Of a DNA stretch of 64,000 nt, positions 58,075 through 64,000 are shown piece after piece. The position numbers and the translations under genes are program-made. The number at the start of each line of letters is the position of its first letter. Position 1 is the first letter of the stretch. The notes beneath the pieces were generated by a model, which had not been told where the DNA came from, ran no database searches, and saw only the letters and a list, made by a program, of their open reading frames with translations. Origin of the DNA: Circinella minor (Eukaryota; Mucoromycota; Mucoromycetes; Mucorales; Lichtheimiaceae); NCBI GenBank assembly GCA_016758965.1, contig JAEPRB010000055.1, forward strand, positions 124,001-188,000, written 5' to 3'.

Positions 58075-59738
58075 TTTTTTATATTGTTTGTGTGTGTGAT
58101 GTTATATGTGTGAGAAAAAAAAAGAATTGTATTATATTTATATTGATAATAAATGCGAATGAAAATAAAGGTATAATGGGAAAAAGAAACAAGGGTGGTG
58201 CATTGATTATATCTTTTTGAAGGTTTTATCTGCCTTCGGGGCATTAAAGCCCAACTTTAATTCTCATTTTTCTGAGATCATTTTTTTGCTTTGGTGAACA
58301 GACGTGGTTACATGTTGCTTAAATACGTGGAACCAATAATTTAGAATGATTTACCTGGCTTCGTCATAATAATTGATATCAAAATACGGAATACAGGTTC
58401 TCCTTTTTCCCTAAAATGAGGACAACAACATAATGTATACATACGCTTGTGATGCATAAATGGGAATACTACACTTATTTCATGTAGTACATTATAATAC
58501 CAAAAGGGCTTCTATTCCGCGGAAAGGTTTTTATGTCAATTAAGAAATTGATGTTTTTAAAGGGAAAGAGTGTTAGAGGGCTACAGAGGGGTTAAAAAAA
58601 GGGGTGTGGGAGGTAAATAAAGATTATTCACTTAACATGGTATAGGTAACCAAAAGAAATTTGTCGTTGCTTTAACCTCACACTTGTAAACAAGTTCTAT
58701 ATTCAAGGTGAAATGTTTTAATCTGATATGGACCAATTTCAGTTTGGTCGGAGCGAAATGCATTCTTTTTACTCCACCACAATCATCATAGATGTTTGTA
58801 ATGTCAATCACTCCTACTCAAATACCCATAATGTAAGTAGTTTCATTTTTCTGATACTTTTACAAAGTAGGTGCCATACTACCAATATTGAAGAGAAATA
58901 GCGCCTTTGTGGCTATATGGACGTGACTGAAAACTTATCAGTAATATTAGTTTCTGTTCTTTACAGCTCTTATAATCAACTAATCAACATATTATAATAC
59001 AACACTTAATAATTTGTATGCGTGATATTTCAATACGTACGTAGTTGCGAATCTTGAGGTTGTTCAGTTGAAAAATTGTAGATTCCTTCACTTACACCAT
59101 TGTCAATATTTTTTATGCATCCTCACGCAGTGCACTCGAATATCTTTTTCTCTCCCTTGAATGATTATAATAGTATTATTTACGCAGCAAAAATTCGTGG
59201 AGAAGAAACTTGGACGAATCACTAAATGCCCCATCGATCGTTTAATCTTTAAATGCGCTTAGTCCATACCAAGTTACCAGTTTGTGAAACGTTGATCAAA
59301 AAACGATTCTCTAGTTTTATATTTATTTTTTTCACACTCAAAGAAAGTAGAAAGACAAGACATGCTTATAGTATAAAACTTGTGGCGCTCAGGGGGAAAA
59401 TAGCCTGAAATAGTTTGGTATATATCTCTGTTTCATTCATTTTTATTCTTTTTACGAAGCAATAAAAAAACAGTGTTCAACCGCGGCATTTTGGTACTGA
59501 AAAAGCTGTTATAATTCGGTGTACGAATGATTTTTAGCCAAAGAATTTTCTCGGTTCTTTTTTCTTTTTCTCTCCTGAATAATTTTTATCAGATCGTTTG
59601 ATTACGACGATATTTTGGAAACAGAAAGAAGAAAGGATACAGAAGCTAATTTTTTGAAAAAGGTTCCTCAACCGAAGCGAAGCATATATGTTATACACTT
59701 TTATGTGATGACTTGAAATAGAGTTAATACACCATATC
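58075..59738. other. Intergenic between divergent F-box and Zn2Cys6 genes
   Basis: 1.66 kb, AT-rich, no supported gene. The minus-strand frame at 59914-59534 runs through the first exons of the Zn2Cys6 gene and is a shadow. T- and G-rich stretches lie near 58550-58620. Confidence 0.45.
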
Positions 59739-62431
59739 ATGAACAAAAAGTTTCCTTGTGAAGGTAAAAATTCTTTCTTTTTATACATAGTGAATGCTGT
59801 GTTATCTATATTCATATAACAGTAACATATTTTTATTGGTTTATATAGAGTGCCGTGAACAAAAGCGCAAATGTGATTCCAAACAACCTTGCGATAGGTC
59901 ATTATTATTTTCACTGATACCTGAAAAGGAAAAAAAAAGATATGTTTTCATATATTAAAAAGTGATGCTCTTTCTTGGTCTCCCTATTTTTTGTTGATAG
60001 GTGTGAACGATTCAATCTTAAATGTATATATGTCAAAGCTGTTTCACCTCGCGATCAAGAATATGTTCAACTTGCGAAGCGTGAAGGAATGCGATCCGAA
60101 ATTGAAGCATTAACGAAACAAACAGAAATGCTTGAACGAGAATTACAAGGTTTTCATTCAGCAATGCAAGTTCAACATCAACATTCACCACCAATGTTAG
60201 CTAAAGATGATGTTTCAAGTAGTAATAAAGAAAATGCAACAGCATCAAAGTTGACAACAGCAAGAACTTCATCTTATTTGATACCCCTTTCACCTATTGA
60301 TCTAATGATGACTGCGCCAACACCTCCTGATTCTTCTTCATCCGATAATAATAGTGTAATAACAACAAAATCATATGATTATCGATATAGTGGCGACAAA
60401 AAAAACCAAGAGAATAATGCTAAACGCCGTCGAGTGATTGCTAAAAAAGGTGATTTTTTTGTGGCAATAGAACGTGACGACAAACGTAAACCATGGATAT
60501 TGACGGTCCAAAATGGAAGGATGATTATAGAAACATTTATTAACAATCATAGTGATCTCATGGGAAGGATGTGGGATATGACAAGCACGTTATGCGTTCA
60601 GAATAGTGTTCCTTTTTCTTTTCACAGTTTTTCCACATTTGGAACTCTTGTCAAAATGTTTAATACTATGATGGTCAATAAATATGGTAAAACTTATTGT
60701 CGTAGTATGATAAATTCACTGCGAGTATCGGCAATAATAGCACCCATCTCACTATCTTCTCCATCTAATGCGAACAACCTAGCAACGACAACAGCAACAA
60801 CTAAACCATTCTTATTGTCACCATCGTCATCAAATTCACCGTCATTACAATCATACTCCTCACCAATTCAAGACATTGATACCCTAACCATGCCACTATT
60901 GAAAGCCTTTTTTCATTGTCGGCACCTTCATCAACTTGCACTTCATATACCTACTTTTATGAGACTTTTCATTACAAAATATTCGCACAATATTTCAACT
61001 TCACCCGTTGCTATGGCACTTTGCGCAAGCATTTGTGTCGGCGAGAATTCTCATTGTCATCATATAACCAAACTTATTCCACCAACTCAAATCATTGCTC
61101 AAGGAAAGTTATATTATGAGAAAGCACGGCAGCTTATATCTGACCGATTTGATGATTTATGTCTGGAAACCTTTGCAACTTTTATATTTCTGACAAGTTA
61201 TAAGTTATATACACCGTTGAAGACTGATGACGACAATGATAGTGATCATTATCTCACTGGACAATGGTGTTATGGCGAACTTGCAGAAAGATACATGCAT
61301 TTACTCGAACCGTATTTCATGAAAATAACAACAGTAGAAGGATCAAATAATACACCATTATTATTGGAAGAAGCTATACTTTTCCAACGGCTTAGAAACT
61401 ACTTGCAGCAATTGACAACTTTAGAACTGGCCTATAAATTCAAAGTCAATGACCCCAATATGCGAGAAACAGGTTATGTCCGATTTTACGAGGCTTCTCA
61501 TACCAATCATGGATTACAATGGGCTATAGCCAACGATGATTCAGACGAACAAAGTGAGTTTATCGAAATGAAAAAGGCTTTGCAACAACTACGAAAAGAA
61601 ATTTTTGAAAACAGTCGAGCATCTGGGATATTATCACAAGATCTAACAGTACTCACTGAAACAGTCATACAACAACAAGTGCAACATACCACCGCCCATT
61701 GGTATATGCATGTTTTGCCTGAGAAACTCAAATTACCACTACCCGTTTTGGAAGCAACTTCGACAAGCGACAGTCATTATTTTGCAACACTCAAAGAGCA
61801 ATGTGAAATAAAGGGTAGCATTGTACCCGTTTTGACAGTACTTGAACTATATGACGAAATTATTTTGATTGTTCAATCATTTTTACATAAAAGAATACCA
61901 AATCCTGCCACCAATTGGTATTTCCTGGATCAGTATTGGCAAGGGGGGGAAATCATGGTTAAAAAGGACAAACATCCTGCAGGGGAAAAATGGGTACGAC
62001 GCATCACCAAATTATTATCGGTCAAAGAAGCGATTGAATACAAAGGAACGGATGATGAATTTTTTTCCATGGTAAAAGAAGTTATGTTCCCAAGCCAACC
62101 TGTACGAACATCAGTTATACAGATAGGAATCCAAGTGTCAATCAATATGGTACGGTTATTACGTTTTATCCAGAACTCCGAAAAGTGGTCGTGCTTTTTC
62201 GATATGCGATTCTTGACGGACGTGTGGATTGTCATGTTCCGAACACTGAGGTTTGAAGATTATCTTGATGCAAGTGATAGGCGTTGGTTACATGTGGTTC
62301 GAACAAATATGGAGTATTGTCGGGCTATGGCACGAGAACATCTTGGAAATAATGAAGATGATTTGAATACTTATATTCAGGGATTGGACCAAGATTTCCA
62401 GGATTATTACGCTACTGCTTATACAGGATGA
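59739..62431 (+). CDS. Zn2Cys6 binuclear-cluster transcription factor
   Basis: Exons are 59739-59763, 59849-59897 and 60001-62431, 2,505 nt, 834 aa. The two small first exons encode the zinc cluster, CEECREQKRKCDSKQPCDRC followed by ERFNLKC, so a start inside exon 3 would lose the DNA-binding domain. A Leu/Glu-rich helix follows (EIEALTKQTEMLERELQGF, dimerisation coiled coil, about 65-90). Next comes a Ser/Asn-rich linker, KRRRVIAKKGDF (basic), and a large helical middle region with FFHCRHLHQLALHIPTFMRL, YEKARQLISDRFDD and ETFATFIFLTSYKLY, resembling the fungal-specific regulatory domain. Asn-rich loops are frequent. DNA target and pathway are unknown. The spliced start is strongly supported by the Cys spacing (C-x2-C-x6-C-x5-C-x2-C-x6-C). 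Confidence 0.92.
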
Positions 62432-64000
62432 TGCATTTGTTTATCAAAATAACAACGATGATGCTGAAGAAGCAATAATGATTATTATCTTGACTATATT
62501 TTGTATATATCAATAGTTTGTTTTCCCCTTATGTATTTCTCATTTCTACTCTTTTCTCCCACATCTCATCTTCACGTTTTGTAATTTTTCAGTGTCAAAA
62601 AATATTTATTATTATTCCTCCTTCCTTCTTTTTTTATTCTCATCAAAGAACAACTGTACCATATAATATATATATATAAAGTATATCTTAATTCTCTTCC
62701 TTTTTTTATGCTAAAATGATACTGTATTTTATGATTATTTCTTAAACAGTCAATTGCAACAAAAAAGATGTGGCTGGCATAGGCTAAAATTTATGTTTTA
62801 TTAAAGTGGGAGGCTGAAATGACTGGCACTTATGAGTATATATGACCGCTTCCTTGCGGTACGATAAGAATAAGAAGTTAAAGAACCAAGTCGGAGAAGT
62901 GATAGTAGCAGTTAAAAAACCCCAGTGGGTGAAAAATTACACTATGTAGTGTGGAAAGTCATATCATGTGGCTGACATATTATTATACCTTTAAGTCTTA
63001 TTGCAGCTATACATACTCCATTTGTGACACTTATGTAGCAATGGGTATATGATTCTTCTTCCGTACAGTAACGGTACTGAAGAGATCGGATTAATGGTGC
63101 TAGAATGACAAGGTAATTTAATCATTGTAATGATTATACATATAAGTCAACAAATTTTAGTAGTATAAATTTGTAAATAAAAATCTGTGCTGTTTTATTT
63201 TTCAGATATGGAGTCGCCAAGCAGCTGCTGGAAAAATGATAACTTCATGGTAATCAACTAGAGATAACTAAAAAATCTTTATTGTCATTTAGCAGAAATC
63301 GAATTCTGGACCACAATTTTTCTTTTTTTCGGCTTAAAAATACTCTAGTAGTTAGTAATTAGTCTGGACCAAGCATATCCTTGCAAAAGAACATTCAATA
63401 AAACGTCTTATATATCTAATACGTATACATTATAGCAACGTTGAGCTTGTCATATTATCTATTGATATTAATTAGAACTGGTAAATAAAGTTACTTTTCG
63501 TTAGTTCATTGTACAACAAAAAGTAAAATAACTAATTAAATAAGGTTACGTATTTATATATTCGTTGTTCTAGCATAAAAAATGTCGGTATCATGACGGT
63601 GGTTAAATGAAATATATTTGTAAATAAATGGTGTTTGCGTGACATTCCTTCATCAAATATTATATACATGATTTTGTTTTGTTAAAAACGGTAAGGGGTT
63701 TAATTTATTACATATAATTACCAGCGTCATAGATAGAATTAAAAAGAGTAATTATTAGTACTAATTGTCCTGCATCATCAGCGCTAGACCCCTTAAAAAA
63801 AGAAAAGGGAACTCCTGAAAACCCATCAACATGTATTCACCTCTTTTCTCTTTTTCATCACTAATTAAGATATCCCTCCTGCTTTGTTTATATTTTATGC
63901 CTTTTGTGGAACTAATAGATATGATTAGACAGATTACCATTTTGTTTCTCCTGTCAAAATAAAAAAATTTACTTATTTGGATTTTTTTCATATTTATTTT
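62432..64000. other. 3' flank and AT-rich intergenic DNA with one exon-like island
   Basis: At 63205-63241 an acceptor TTTTTCAG is followed by ATATGGAGTCGCCAAGCAGC and a donor ATG-GTAATC, reading IWSRQAAAGKMITS. I find no flanking exons, so it may be a relic. The frame at 63991-63761 (minus) is low-complexity. Nothing else seen. Confidence 0.4.

Noticed and set aside
59534..59914. 126-codon minus-strand ORF
   Set aside because: It overlaps the first two exons of the Zn2Cys6 gene on the other strand, which have strong motif support.
1..64000. tRNA, rRNA, CRISPR or bacterial-type operons
   Set aside because: A by-eye search for B-box-like words (GGTTCGA) gave only coding or random hits, and no rRNA-like or spaced repeat array was seen. 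A tRNAscan-SE and Rfam search would decide.

Overview
The window looks like nuclear DNA of an early-diverging filamentous fungus, most likely Mucoromycota (Mucorales or a relative). The reasons are a very AT-rich background with long A/T runs, genes packed with short GT-AG introns (mostly 55-130 nt), poly-N, poly-Q and poly-S tracts, and a fungal gene set (velvet factor, Cdc3-type septin, Zn2Cys6 regulator, CYSTM protein). No species can be named from sequence alone. Exon joins were made by eye. For the main multi-exon genes the summed exon length is an exact multiple of three, which supports the models.

Layout. Positions 1-1341 hold the 5' part of a two-NBD soluble ABC ATPase, cut by the window edge, and 3498-5486 a hexokinase. 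From about 5.5 to 13.6 kb lies a repeat-rich island. It contains a decayed multi-exon gene on the minus strand, two small terminal-inverted-repeat (TIR) transposons lying inside it, a 35-bp tandem array and an inverted pair of dispersed repeats. A gene-dense block follows at 13.7-33.8 kb: DDHD phospholipase, FHA-kinase (Chk2/Rad53/Cds1 type), OGG1, a gamma-tubulin complex protein of GCP5/6 type, a small Ser-rich ORF, septin, aldehyde dehydrogenase, type II membrane glycosyltransferase and a small secreted protein. A second decayed gene lies at 34.4-35.4 kb. Next come an MFS permease, an unknown conserved protein, a WD-repeat protein, a CYSTM protein and a velvet-domain regulator (36.6-49 kb). 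A second transposon graveyard spans 49-56.7 kb: a defective Tc1/mariner-type element of 1,260 bp and a fold-back pogo/Jerky-like element of 796 bp. The window ends with an F-box gene and a Zn2Cys6 transcription factor.

Context. The FHA-kinase and OGG1 are divergent over 384 bp, so a DNA-damage kinase and a base-excision-repair glycosylase may share a promoter. Aldehyde dehydrogenase and the glycosyltransferase are divergent over 171 bp. Two otherwise good genes (DDHD lipase, OGG1) each need a one-base correction in an A/T homopolymer, which points to assembly error rather than decay. No rRNA, tRNA or CRISPR was recognised. I did not find a convincing new complete system. The most unusual items are the decayed gene with a possible nuclease-like C-terminus and the fold-back element at 55.3 kb.
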